A program made the translations under genes and the position numbers. DNA of 64,000 nt from Plutella xylostella. Taxonomy: Eukaryota > Arthropoda > Insecta > Lepidoptera > Plutellidae. The DNA is taken from the NCBI RefSeq assembly GCF_932276165.1, contig NC_064002.1, positions 10,850,001 through 10,914,000 on the forward strand, written 5' to 3'. Positions 55,040 through 64,000 of this stretch are shown in pieces (within the stretch, counting starts at the first letter, position 1; each line of letters begins with the position of its first letter). The notes under the pieces were generated by a model. That model saw only the letters and a list, made by a program, of their open reading frames with translations, searched no databases and was not told the origin of the DNA.

Positions 55040-55775
55040 TTAATAATAATAATAATAACGCGGCAGGGCAGCTTGTGGCGAGCTGTTGGGCATTAGCGAC
55101 CCCACCCACCCGATGCCGGGGAGAACCCCTGTTCCTCATCTCTGGTTTGCCTTTATTGGTTGTCCAGAGTGAACACTGACGATGAACAGGGTCTCCCACC
55201 TCTTGCTTGCCTTCATTGGCTGGCTTGAGTGGTGTACCGCTAGAGCAGAAATGCTCGGAGGAAGGAAGTATATCCAGTAAGTGCTTGTAGGGGTCTTGAC
55301 CGGCATCCGTGATTGCTCTGAGAGCCTTGTTATACCTCTCCACCCTCAGCACCTCATGCCATGTTGCCCCCTTGTTGCTACGTCACTGTAATGTGCTAGC
55401 GACTGTTTTGGGGGGCCCATTTAATGTGTGTGCGAGTCACCCCCTGCCTTTTTATCCGTATGTGAAACATATAGGTCCAGGCAGGGGCCATAGTTCTTCC
55501 ATATTCCCAGATACCCAGTCCATTTAGCACCCCATTCCATAACCCTGTATAAGTTTTCTCCATATCCTACAATAGTCCTGCACTAACCGGGGATTTTCCT
55601 TGGGCTCACTTCTATAGTTTTCATAGGGAAAATCGTCGGTTAGTGTCACATTTCATATAGATTAATGTTGTCAAAAGGGCCTCTACATGTTGGCTTCGGC
55701 CCCATGCACGCCTTCCAAATGCCCGGGACCCCATGGTCCCGAGATGGTAACGACACAACATAATAATAATAATAT
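55040..55775 (-). mobile_element. Element flanked by (TAA)n on both sides
   Basis: TAATAATAATAATAATAA at 55040-55057 and ATAATAATAATAATA at 55761-55775 enclose about 700 bp of non-AT-rich DNA. On the minus strand it holds a 106-codon open frame (55032-55352; starts MLRVERYNKALRAITDAGQD) without a known domain. Placement in TAA repeats mirrors the Dong-like element at 14.8-19.4 kb, so it may be a non-autonomous or 5'-truncated relative. Confidence 0.5.
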
Positions 55776-55936
55776 GAACAGAGCTAACTATTACGGTCAC
55801 AAACCCTCAGATCTACGGAGGCGGTGAGCTTGGCTGGCCCCCATAGGTATTTCACGCATAATGGCCAACCTTAGAGGCTAAATGTGGAAAATCAGCTCTC
55901 CATGATAAATCCTAACACCAAACTGCTCTTCCTCAG

Positions 55937-56137
55937 GCACCCTCCTCCAAGAGAACGTGGTCTCCGGGCGCTGCACGTGGCGATGGCGCGCCGCAGCCGC
56001 CTCAGCTCGGGCGCGCCGCCGCTACGTGCGCGTGCAAAGCGCGCTGCGGGACGCTCATAGTGACCTCGCCGCGCTGCACTTCGCACACTTCCTCGCTGAT
56101 GCTGATGATACAGATACGTCTGAGGCGCAGGAGCCGG
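55937..56137 (+). CDS. NWD-like gene, exon 10
   Basis: 201 nt after cttcctcag. Residues 620-686 read TLLQENVVSGRCTWRWRAAA, then an Arg/Ala-rich stretch, VQSALRDAHSDLAALHFAHF and LADADDTDTSEAQEP. 'R.yv......d.h..lA.yF.gf' is the conserved motif after the winged helix in NWD-type proteins. Very GC-rich. Phase 1 in, phase 1 out. Confidence 0.85.
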
Positions 56138-56474
56138 GTAAGTGTTTTTAGTGCAGGGTTAGCACGGGGCGCAGCGGACGACAAGTTTTCCTTCAAACTC
56201 GCTCTAGAGGTCTCGAAAACGTTTTCCTAGTCATTTTGTTAAATTCTATATTTGAAACTTATACATATTAACTCCAACTTTAGTCATAACTTCAGTCATC
56301 CACTACTCTTGCACTGTTCACTATGCCTGAAATCTCTTGACCTGACCCCGAGCCAATAGCTCTCCAACCGTCGGCGTCCGTAAGGGTGCGTTGCTACGCC
56401 ATTCTTAACTCCTTTTTTTTTATGTACACCCCAATGTTGTAACCCAACATTAACCACATATTAACCCGGCACAG

Positions 56475-56653
56475 GTTGCGTGGACGAAGACGACGCGCTC
56501 CTCGACTCGACGCCCTTCCACTCGGGCAGCCGCACCGCCGCCGCCTTCACCCAGCGGCACGTGGAGGAGTCCTGGCTGCACCTGCTGCTGGCCGGAGACT
56601 TCACCAAGCTGAAGGACGCTACTGTCTGCAACTTTGACTTTCTGCTGGCTGCG
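56475..56653 (+). CDS. NWD-like gene, exon 11
   Basis: 179 nt after ggcacag. Residues 687-746 read CVDEDDALLDSTPFHSGSRT, AAAFTQRHVEESWLHLLLAG and DFTKLKDATVCNFDFLLAA. 'R...eLp.hLl.ag....l....l.d..FL.ak' is the helical segment that precedes the WD-repeat domain in NWD1/NWD2. The donor is GCG|gtaggt, phase 0. Confidence 0.87.
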
Positions 56654-56715
56654 GTAGGTGGATTTGTGGGTGCGGTGTTTTGGTGTCTTAGCGTAAATAT
56701 TGCAGGTGAATGGTT

Positions 56716-56763
56716 AAGGACGCCACTGTCTGCATCTTCGACTTTCTGCTGGCAGCAGTAGGT
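56716..56763 (+). repeat. Copy 1 of the exon 11 3' edge
   Basis: AAGGACGCCACTGTCTGCAT, then CTTCGACTTTCTGCTGGCAGCA|gtaggt. It follows 'taaatattgcag', but using that acceptor gives an immediate in-frame TAA, so it is not a coding exon. Confidence 0.75.
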
Positions 56764-56805
56764 TTTTGAATGCCATTGATATCCTAGCTTAAATATTGCA
56801 GGTGA

Positions 56806-56843
56806 AGGATGAAGGTTTCTGTCTGCAACTTTGACTTTCTGCT
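56806..56843 (+). repeat. Copy 2 of the exon 11 3' edge
   Basis: 'gatgaaggtttctgtctgcaac' then TTTGACTTTCTGCTG. It again follows 'cttaaatattgcaggtgaa', so the unit of about 100 bp is tandemly repeated together with its intronic flank. The donor is lost. Confidence 0.7.
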
Positions 56844-57189
56844 GTATTTCGGTCTTATTTGGATCGATTTGCGTAAGATCGGATGGTTCTTAGTGCCTTT
56901 CTGGCATCATCGCGCGTTTAAGTAGGTATAGGTATACAAAATTTCCATTCCGTGGGCGATTGAATCCTGTGAATGGTCTAGTGTGGATATTGTATTCTTG
57001 CATCGTACCTAATAGCAGAAATATATTTACGTTAGTTTGATGAGACATTATAAATATATCTGTGGCGCAGCAGTTTTATCATTCACAATAAATATTGAAC
57101 AAATAAATACACCATTGTTTTCCAATTTCATTGTGCTCTATTTATGTACACTCGTAGAGTCGCAGTATATTATAAATTTAATAATAGTT

Positions 57190-57297
57190 AATCAGCCAGC
57201 CAGCGTGATGGACTAGGCCTAAACCCTTCCTTCATTGGAAGGAGACCCGTGCCCCAGCAGTGGGGACGTGATGGGTCGTGATGATGATGATGATGAA
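57190..57297 (+). repeat. RTE 3' terminus
   Basis: AGCGTGATGGACTAGGCCTA, 'ggaaggagacccgtgccccagcagtgggga' and a (GATGAT)n tail. A common lepidopteran RTE end. The related reversed sequence lies at 60195-60285. Confidence 0.65.
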
Positions 57298-57299
57298 TA

Positions 57300-59870
57300 G
57301 TTAATCGCTATGTAAAGGTACCTAGTTCCGATATGTGTAAACATTTCTATTTATATAAATACAAAAGACAAAGATTATGAAACTAATAACCCAACCTCGT
57401 GCCTACATAATATTCACTAGTAAGTACGTAATGAATGTCCGTATTATTAGCAAAGTGATTTTGTAGCTACCCTTTTAAAATAATCGAAGCGAGACACAAC
57501 GGGCCGCTGCTAATTGACAGACGGACGGACAGCACAGATTCAGCCGGTAGCGGCGGCCTCGGTTTATAAGCCATTATGAAATATATTTAATTTAGACTTA
57601 AATTTTCATACTGAAATCTTTACTAGTACTTGTCTCTTATAGGTAAGCGAAGCGTCCATATTACGCAACGGGTGCATCACATTCTATTCACACAAGTGCG
57701 TCCATTTCATCGGCATTGCCGGCGCCGTTTCTCCATACATTTTTATGACAATCCGTTTGTTGCTATGCTATACGTACGATACCGATAGGTGGACGCTTAC
57801 CTTAAATCCTCTTAACCAAGTATAAATAGGTTACGAAAAGACAAAACGTTCGTAGGATACCGTTTTCGCGGTATAAGACGATGGTAAAACTCTATATTAT
57901 TATGAAAAAATAATCAAATTATGAAACGATGGATACCAATAATGTAAGATACATTAGTAGTGAATATGAACGAGTGATGATGAATTCGAAGACAATGGTT
58001 AGAATGACTAGAATGTAGCATTTCTTCCACAGACCTGCATAATATAGTCGACTTACTTACGTACCTTTCCTTATTTGTACGAGTATTATGCACAGTAAGA
58101 ACTTCAAATAAACCTCACCTAACTACTGGTATTGGAGTTTGCAGTTTAACAATGTTCGTGAGCAGTGTTGTCTTAGCTTAGTAAACATTTCCTTCTCACA
58201 CACAGAACCAAGTCTTTTCTTTATCAATTCAGTGAGAAAACACGAGTTTTCTGTTCATATTTACTCGCGGTTTATGTAGGTTTCTCTAAATGGAAACTGT
58301 TCACTCCGGATATACTAGGAACTCCTTTCGATATTTGGATATTTTACTACTTTTCAACTTTTATAATACAGAAAAAGTGTTGAAAAAGACTATAGTAAGC
58401 CGAAAAGGGGTGACTCAGAAGGGCATTTCTAAACAACTTTTATTCGACGATTTTTGGTAATTGGAAAGAAATATAGGTACATATAGGCATAGACTAAAAG
58501 GTACATACAGGTTTCCCAATGCGGACCTCACAACAAGTGATGTTATAGCGTCGATAAATCACATCATGAAGTTGGGTAGGCGAAGTTTCACTCCATCGAA
58601 TCCATACCAGCCACGAGTGACTGACGGTATAACTTGAAGTATCTTGAAAAGCGCACCAATGCTACTGAAATATTATACTGGGATTTTTCAAACGGATTTC
58701 TCGGTGCATTCGCTGGTTTTCTGTTTGTATAAAAACTTGCATCCTCAGTGTGTGGAGTAAACACTTTTAGTTTGATTTGTGGGTTTTGTATTTTATGCTG
58801 CATTTACTCGTGTAGTAATATTTACATGTTAACGCTTACGCCTGGCTTGAAGTGCATAGTTGCAACAATGTTTGCCTTTTCTGAAAGCATGATAATAATA
58901 AAAATGGTAAATTGTGCTACTTGTATCAATGGGCCATCGACAATGTACACTCAGCTTAATGTACGTATTTATATTTAAAGATCGCACATAATACCTACGT
59001 TAAATTACAATTTCTAAAATATGATCTATTGACTTCATTGCATGTGTCATAATCATTGTATCACCCGGTGCTGGACCTGGGCCTCTTCTACTAAGCCACA
59101 ATATTCTGCCTTCGATTTTCGCCATCCATGTAGGTCTGTACATGATAATATTACACAAATTCAGTAAATCTCAAATCGGATGCCTCAAAACTGTAAACTA
59201 TTGAATACAACTAAGCTAATCTAATTTGATCTGTTGTAATTAAATTTCACATGATACGTTTAGGCTCGCAATAATAATTAATTGTGGAATCGACAAGCTT
59301 ACTCTTGAAATTCATTGAAAGTAGAAAAGAATAAGAAACAATATTTAATATTCTGAAAATTATCATTGAAAGAAAATAGCTAGCTCACATTTCGGGTTCC
59401 TGGCTCCCAAACTAGGATACTCTGTGCTATGGGTAGCCAGGCATCTTTGGTGTAATTATAGGCAAGTTAAGTAAGTAGGTAGGTACATTACACCAACACA
59501 AGTTATCTGAATTCATTCATACCTGACACAAACAACGATGAAACACATTACAACCTAAACTTGTCTAAGCTATCAAAACTTATATTCATCATATTGGATA
59601 TCGTAGTAACCCTGCAGTATATGCTCCGGCGGTCGCAATAAGGCCCACTAACTAAAATCAATTATCCTTTGTTGTTCCACAACGCTGTCGGTTCACGGAG
59701 TTATCAAAGTTCTGCCTCGGAGGCTGATTATTAAAATTAATGGACCTTTGCCTATGACATACTTTAGAGGTAGTTGTGTAAGATCTGAAAATGCATCCAC
59801 AATACTTTCAGGGAAAAACAGCTTTACCAATTTTCATGATATTCGGCACCCCTTATACCGAAACACTTTA
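57300..59870. other. Intron 11, middle part
   Basis: AT-rich intronic DNA. A degenerate reversed RTE scrap is possible at 59065-59135 ('gcctcttctactaagccaca'). No gene is seen. Confidence 0.4.
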
Positions 59871-60288
59871 GATTTTTACCTGAAAAGTTTTCAGGTGTGT
59901 ATTTCGGGATAAAAAGGTGAAGGGAAGGAAATCTAACACCTCGTGGGCAACAGCATATTATGCTACATACTTCCTACTTATATTATAAATGCGAAAGTTT
60001 GACAGTATGTGTGTATGTTTGCTACTTCTTCACGTCAAAACGGCTTACCCGATTTTTATGAAATTTGGCATGCAGTAAGTTGGTACTCTGGATTAACACA
60101 TAGGCATACTTTTTATTCTGAAATACCTTGTGGCGACATACCTGTAAACTTTTTCTGGCACAGCAAATCTCGCGAGCAACCGCTAGTTATCCATCATCAC
60201 TTCATCACGACCCATCACGTCCCCACTGGTGGGGCACGGGTCTCCTTCCAATGGAGGAAGGGGTTATAGGTCTAGTCGACCACTAGCT
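59870..60288. repeat. RTE/SINE 3' fragments upstream of exon 12
   Basis: 'gtgtatttcgggataaaaaggtg' (59893-59920) and 'cttatattataaatgcgaaagtttg' (59978-60002) are parts of RTE-type tails. The 60190-60285 block is the reverse of the 57190 RTE terminus, with ACGTCCCCACTGGTGGGGCA. It ends about 45 bp before the exon 12 pyrimidine tract. Confidence 0.55.
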
Positions 60289-60331
60289 ATCCATACATAA
60301 CACTAATTCCCTCTTTCTCTCTCTCTCACAG

Positions 60332-60478
60332 GTACAAACAGTGACCGTCTCCTACCTCCGGTGCATCCTCGAGCACGTTCGCTGCTACATCCTGGACCGC
60401 GACGTGGAGCTGGTGTACGGAGCCGTGAGGAAGGCCAGTGATATCCTGACACGGGATCCCATGCAGCTGGGCGCACAG
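60332..60478 (+). CDS. NWD-like gene, exon 12 (last in window)
   Basis: 49 codons, phase 0-0, after tctctctcacag. Residues 747-795 read VQTVTVSYLRCILEHVRCYI, then LDRDVELVYGAVRKASDILT and RDPMQLGAQ. This fits the 'v.ll..al.LS...L..dp.qL..QL' helix pair just before the first WD repeat. The donor is CAG|gtgtgt. No stop codon, so the gene continues past the window. Confidence 0.87.
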
Positions 60479-60538
60479 GTGTGTTGATGTCTCTTTCTTA
60501 CACGTAGGGGTTGGGTATGCTGTGTCTCTTTTTGAAAG

Positions 60539-60583
60539 GCCAGCGACATCCTCACACGGGATCCCATGCAGTTGGGCGCACAG
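60539..60583 (+). CDS. Copy 1 of the exon 12 3' edge: potential 45-nt microexon
   Basis: After tgtctctttttgaaag (a plausible acceptor) it reads GCC AGC ... GCA CAG, then gtgtgt. It is 15 codons, phase 0-0, repeating ASDILTRDPMQLGAQ exactly at the protein level. It could be spliced in without a frame change after exon 12. Whether it is used is unknown. Confidence 0.35.
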
Positions 60584-60694
60584 GTGTGTTGATGGCTCTT
60601 TTTTTCACGTAGAGGTTGGATATGCTGTGTCTCTTTCTACATACGTGTACGTTTTAGTAGTTTCGTGCATTGTCGAAATATAATTTCATGTTAA

Positions 60695-60765
60695 TCTACG
60701 GAGCCGTGAGGAAGGCCAACGACATCCTCACCAGGGATCTCATGCAGTTGGGCGCACAGGTGTGT
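60695..60765 (+). repeat. Copy 2 of the exon 12 3' edge
   Basis: CTACGGAGCCGTGAGGAAGG, then CCAACGACATCCTCACC through GGCGCACAG|gtgtgt (donor at 60760). No pyrimidine-rich acceptor before it. The frame is open. Confidence 0.8.
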
Positions 60766-60870
60766 TGATGTCTCTTTCCTTTACGTGAGGTTGGGTACGC
60801 TGTGTCTCTTTCTACATAAGTGTACGCTTTAGTAGTTTCGTGCATTGTCGAAATATAATTCCATGTTAAT

Positions 60871-60940
60871 CTACGGAGCCGTGAGGAAGGCCAGCGACAT
60901 CCTCATCAGGGATCCCATGCAGCTGGGCGCACAGGTGTGT
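60871..60940 (+). repeat. Copy 3 of the exon 12 3' edge
   Basis: CTACGGAGCCGTGAGGAAGG, then CCAGCGACATCCTCATC through GGCGCACAG|gtgtgt (donor at 60935). It is 175 bp from copy 2, with matching intronic flanks (TTTCGTGCATTGTCGAAATA). A fourth, very degenerate echo lies at 60990-61035. Confidence 0.8.
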
Positions 60941-61039
60941 TGATGTCTCTTTCTTTCACGTTAGGGTTGGGTATGCTGGGTCTCTTATTAGACGGACAAT
61001 GATATCCTAAAGCAAGAAGTTATGCTGAAGCACAGGTGT

Positions 61040-64000
61040 CTAGAAAATCTTTCACATATGGTTGGAGTTCTATTCTATTATATTGTGTTGTTGTGGGTGG
61101 GGTCCTACCAACCAACAGTTTCTGAATTAACACATACTTTGAAAAGTCGCAGAAGCCTATAGTTAAGTAGGTGTTAAAAATGATTGTACGTAGACTGATC
61201 TTATCAAATAATTATGGCCATTTTTTGGCACCCCACTTAATAAGAGTCATGTCGATGGTATCATAAGATATCTTCCATAATTATCCGACGAGAGAATCTC
61301 GGATAATAATACCTACTTAATTAGAGAGCCATAATGCTCTGTAACAAAGTTAGCAGTACTTATCTCGGCGTAATTTGACAGCATTATAAACCCATTAGGG
61401 GGACTAATGAATCCTCTTATTTAAAACTTTTAAGCAAAACTTAGTTTGCAGAGTTTCAAATCCATTTAAGTTTGATTAATTATGGCGTGATTAAAGTTCC
61501 ATATAATTAGATGTTGTTTTCTTTGCTTTGTTTGTCTTTTAATTAAATGAGTACAATACAACAAACACGAGATAAACCTGCGAAATACCTTATGTCATCA
61601 TTTAGTATGGACGACTTGTACCTACCATCTTTTATGTAATGTTTCTCACTGTATAATATTTTGTCTATGCTTACATGGTGTGTAAATAAACAATTTTTTA
61701 ATTTAATTTAATTTTTAATATTGAACAAAAACTTGATGTTTGGGGCTTTACCATCAAAATTTGCTAAACGTCTTATAAATATGACGAATTTTGTCCTAAA
61801 CACCCGTTAAGCTGGTTTTTGGCAATACATCAGCTAAGATCTCCGGAAGCAAATGTGCAAAATCAATCGGCACGTCAATGTACACAGCTGCCTTAATTTT
61901 ATTCTGGAATCAAGCAATTATAAAATACTTACAAACATTTATGAAATTCTTAAATTAATAAATAAATATGTGGGGACATCTTTCACACGGCCATTCGACC
62001 AAAAGCTAATGGGTGTCGGACAGCTGATATATTTACACTAACACATATATAGTTACATAGTAAAAGTAGTAAAGTATCTGTCTTTAAACAAATATCTGCA
62101 TCAGCCGAGAATAGAACCCGTGACCTTTGGCATAGCAGTCAGGTCACTAACCACTACACCATTCGATCGTCAAACATCCTTTACAATTGATCCATTATGT
62201 TCAATTCTATTCGACTCACGTCTCCGTAAGTTTTATTTTAGTCCCGAGAGTGAATAAAATCGAATTCAGAATTCAAACGAATTCGATCCCAGGACTTCGA
62301 TGCGTGGTTTTATCCACATCGAGAAAATATGTATATTTTAGGTTCCTATCGAGGACATATCTAAAAGAAAATTGGTTCAATCAGGTCATGTGGTCGACGG
62401 TAAATAGGTAATTTTCACTGAATTTGTTCTTCAGAATTTCTGACTACTTACTAGCAAGTTACTGGCAAGTAAGTATCTCAGGTAGGAAGCGTGTAGCTCA
62501 GAAATAGATGAACTAATTCAATCCATGGTGAAAATGTTTCTCAAATGAATACGCTTTTCAATAAAATTATGACCTTATTAGTTATCTTTCTTTTTTATCA
62601 TTGCCATCGGTTGGAACTTTAGTTAGTAAGCTGCTTCACTGATTAATTTCTACCCTGCACTGTTAAAATTATTTACAATGAAGTACCTACCTACCTAATG
62701 AGTTGTACACGTCATGTACAATTAAACACAAGCTTAGTCAGCATAATAAAACCAGTGTTACAATAACATTCTTAATGGTCTGCTTAAAATATACGAGCGA
62801 CATAACATTTAATTGGGGAGCAGATTTTCATCAGGTAATAAAACATTTAACAAAACTAATTAAACACGTTTCAGCCTCTCAATCTAAACAGGCGTCTTGA
62901 AACGATTTAGAGAAATTCGTGGGGGGATTAAGGAATTTAAGAGACGGGGAAATTTATAGCTCCTCGAAGTTACATATACAGGGTAGAGTTTTATCAGTAA
63001 CGTTGCCGTTTTTTGACAATGTCAGAGTTATTCCTTTACTAAAATTTGCTTAATAATTTTGGATACATGGTCCTTGTATGAGGTCAACGCACTGATAACA
63101 TCCCATAATTTTATTCTTAAATAATTGTAGCAATGAGGTATAGAAAACCGAATTAATATCATTTTGGAATCAGTCCGAACTTGGACTATTGGAGATACCA
63201 GGCTGCGTCAGACAAAAACATTATAATTTACTCGCCTCTTTTCAATAATATAAACTTTCGTTTCAAAGAACGTGCGTTTAAAAACCATTTTCTACTTCTG
63301 AATGTTTTTGCTTTTATCTAAAGCCATTGAGTGAAATGCTATCTCCGTCATGGTTTTATATTTCCCGGCAGTCCACAAGTCGTTGCGTCGACAACTCCAT
63401 ATCCTATATCCCGGCACTAAGTCCTTTATATAAAGGCGTATTGCCAATAGCATTGGCATTTGAGCTGCATTCGAATTGAAAAGCGTTGCAAGGTTGAATG
63501 AAATTGCGCCATAAACGTTATGTCTAAGGCATTAGCGCTGAAAATCTAAAATCCAATAGTATGAGGTCACGTAGCGAATGCCGATTCAAAGACAGTTTGC
63601 AATATAGTGCAGGGGAAAACATGTTCAATTTATAGAGATAAGTAGGAATCTATGTAATATCAATCAATTTTACATATCTAATAGTCTCAAACTCTGAGTA
63701 GCTGTGTAACTGGGTACACCTGTGACGCTAAAACAGTTTCTCGGTTTCAAACATTCGCACATAATTATCAGGGTTGGTTCAGTGCCGTCACAGGTCCAGT
63801 GCAGTTCAGTGACAGGAAAAATTATTGTTTCATATTATGGACGTATTCACACATAGGGCAGCATAAGTAGTAAGTAGGTAACAGATGTCGAAGCACTTTG
63901 TAGCCCGTATCGCTACGATGCCGCGTAGCACGTTTTGTTAACTTCTTTGCGTTTTTAGTCGCCTGGTATTTTTCAGCTAAGATGCACAATTACATTCCCT
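61040..64000. other. Intron 12 (open at the window edge)
   Basis: AT-rich. It holds a reversed SINE (61955-62172) and a possible mariner-type end at 62978 (TACAGGGTAGAG). I find no further exon of the NACHT gene here. Confidence 0.5.
61955..62172 (-). mobile_element. Reversed tRNA-derived SINE
   Basis: AATATGTGGGGACATC, 'ggtgtcggacagctgatatat' and the reversed head GAACCCGTGACC...CACTACACCATTCG. This is the same family as 46417-46670, in opposite orientation. Confidence 0.65.

Larger units (their letters stand above)
20244..60478 (+). other. NWD-like NACHT (STAND) NTPase gene, span of 12 coding exons
   Basis: The twelve exons join with consistent GT-AG boundaries and phases (1,0,0,2,1,2,0,1,1,1,0,0) into 795 codons without a stop. 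Domain order: N-terminal DUF4062-like region (about 29-320), NACHT NTPase (about 340-560; Walker A 378-385, Walker B about 470-476), winged-helix segment (about 572-620), ARC-like helical region (about 620-795). The segment ending ILTRDPMQLGAQ corresponds to the stretch before the WD-repeat propeller in NWD1/NWD2-type proteins. Such proteins are cytosolic signalling scaffolds whose NTPase drives oligomerisation; the function in insects is not known to me. The WD half must lie beyond 60.5 kb and is not found up to 64.0 kb. Introns range from about 320 bp (exons 3-4) to 11.5 kb and carry most of the transposons in the window. Confidence 0.85.

Overview
This is nuclear DNA from an insect, almost certainly a moth or butterfly. 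The evidence is a (C)GT-AG multi-exon gene with short GC-rich exons in AT-rich introns, and a repeat load typical of Lepidoptera: the tRNA-headed SINEs, RTE tails ending in GATGATGATG, the 'GTGCGAGTC...CTTGGCCGG' repeat, CR1-type tails with the AAAGGTTGTCTGG/AAGCGATAAG hairpin, and a Dong-like element in a (TAA)n tract. No prokaryotic, organellar or viral gene set is visible.

The only clear host gene lies on the + strand. I assembled twelve coding exons from splice sites and reading phase: 20282-20393, 22274-22353, 33117-33239, 33560-33729, 45194-45348, 47411-47579, 50600-50759, 51966-52710, 53066-53209, 55937-56137, 56475-56653 and 60332-60478. All phases agree and they give 795 codons. The product is a STAND-family NTPase. 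It has an N-terminal region like that of NWD1/NWD2/NPHP3, a NACHT domain with Walker A GPDASGKS and Walker B LLIFID, a winged-helix region and an ARC-like helical region. The frame is still open at the last exon, so the expected WD-repeat half should lie beyond the right edge of the window.

Layout: 1-61 may be the end of an exon. 62-20243 is non-coding and holds a truncated LINE (2.27-3.66 kb), a small foldback MITE (4.25 kb), LINE/RTE/SINE fragments (9-14.8 kb) and a 4.5 kb Dong/R4-like retrotransposon on the minus strand (14.85-19.35 kb). Introns of the host gene then hold: an orphan retroelement C-terminal domain (20.7-21.3 kb); a nearly complete CR1-type LINE with two open ORFs (25.7-30.0 kb); a TTA-flanked TIR element (31.9-32.5 kb); a three-level nest in which a TA-flanked MITE contains an RTE retrotransposon that itself carries an 888-bp TIR element and a 278-bp insert (39.5-44.1 kb); a second, abutting MITE copy (44.07-44.95 kb); foldback MITEs just upstream of exons 6 and 7; and a (TAA)n-flanked element (55.0-55.8 kb). 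61-64 kb is intron with SINE remnants.

The most unusual signal belongs to the host gene. At least five exons (1, 5, 6, 7, 11 and 12, with the exon 5 case weaker) have imperfect copies of their own edge, splice site included, in the adjoining intron. Exon 6 has four such copies, two of them nearly full length and open, interleaved with SINE copies. Exon 12 has three clear copies, one of which is a phase-0, 45-nt potential microexon. All calls come from reading the sequence by eye; no database search was run.
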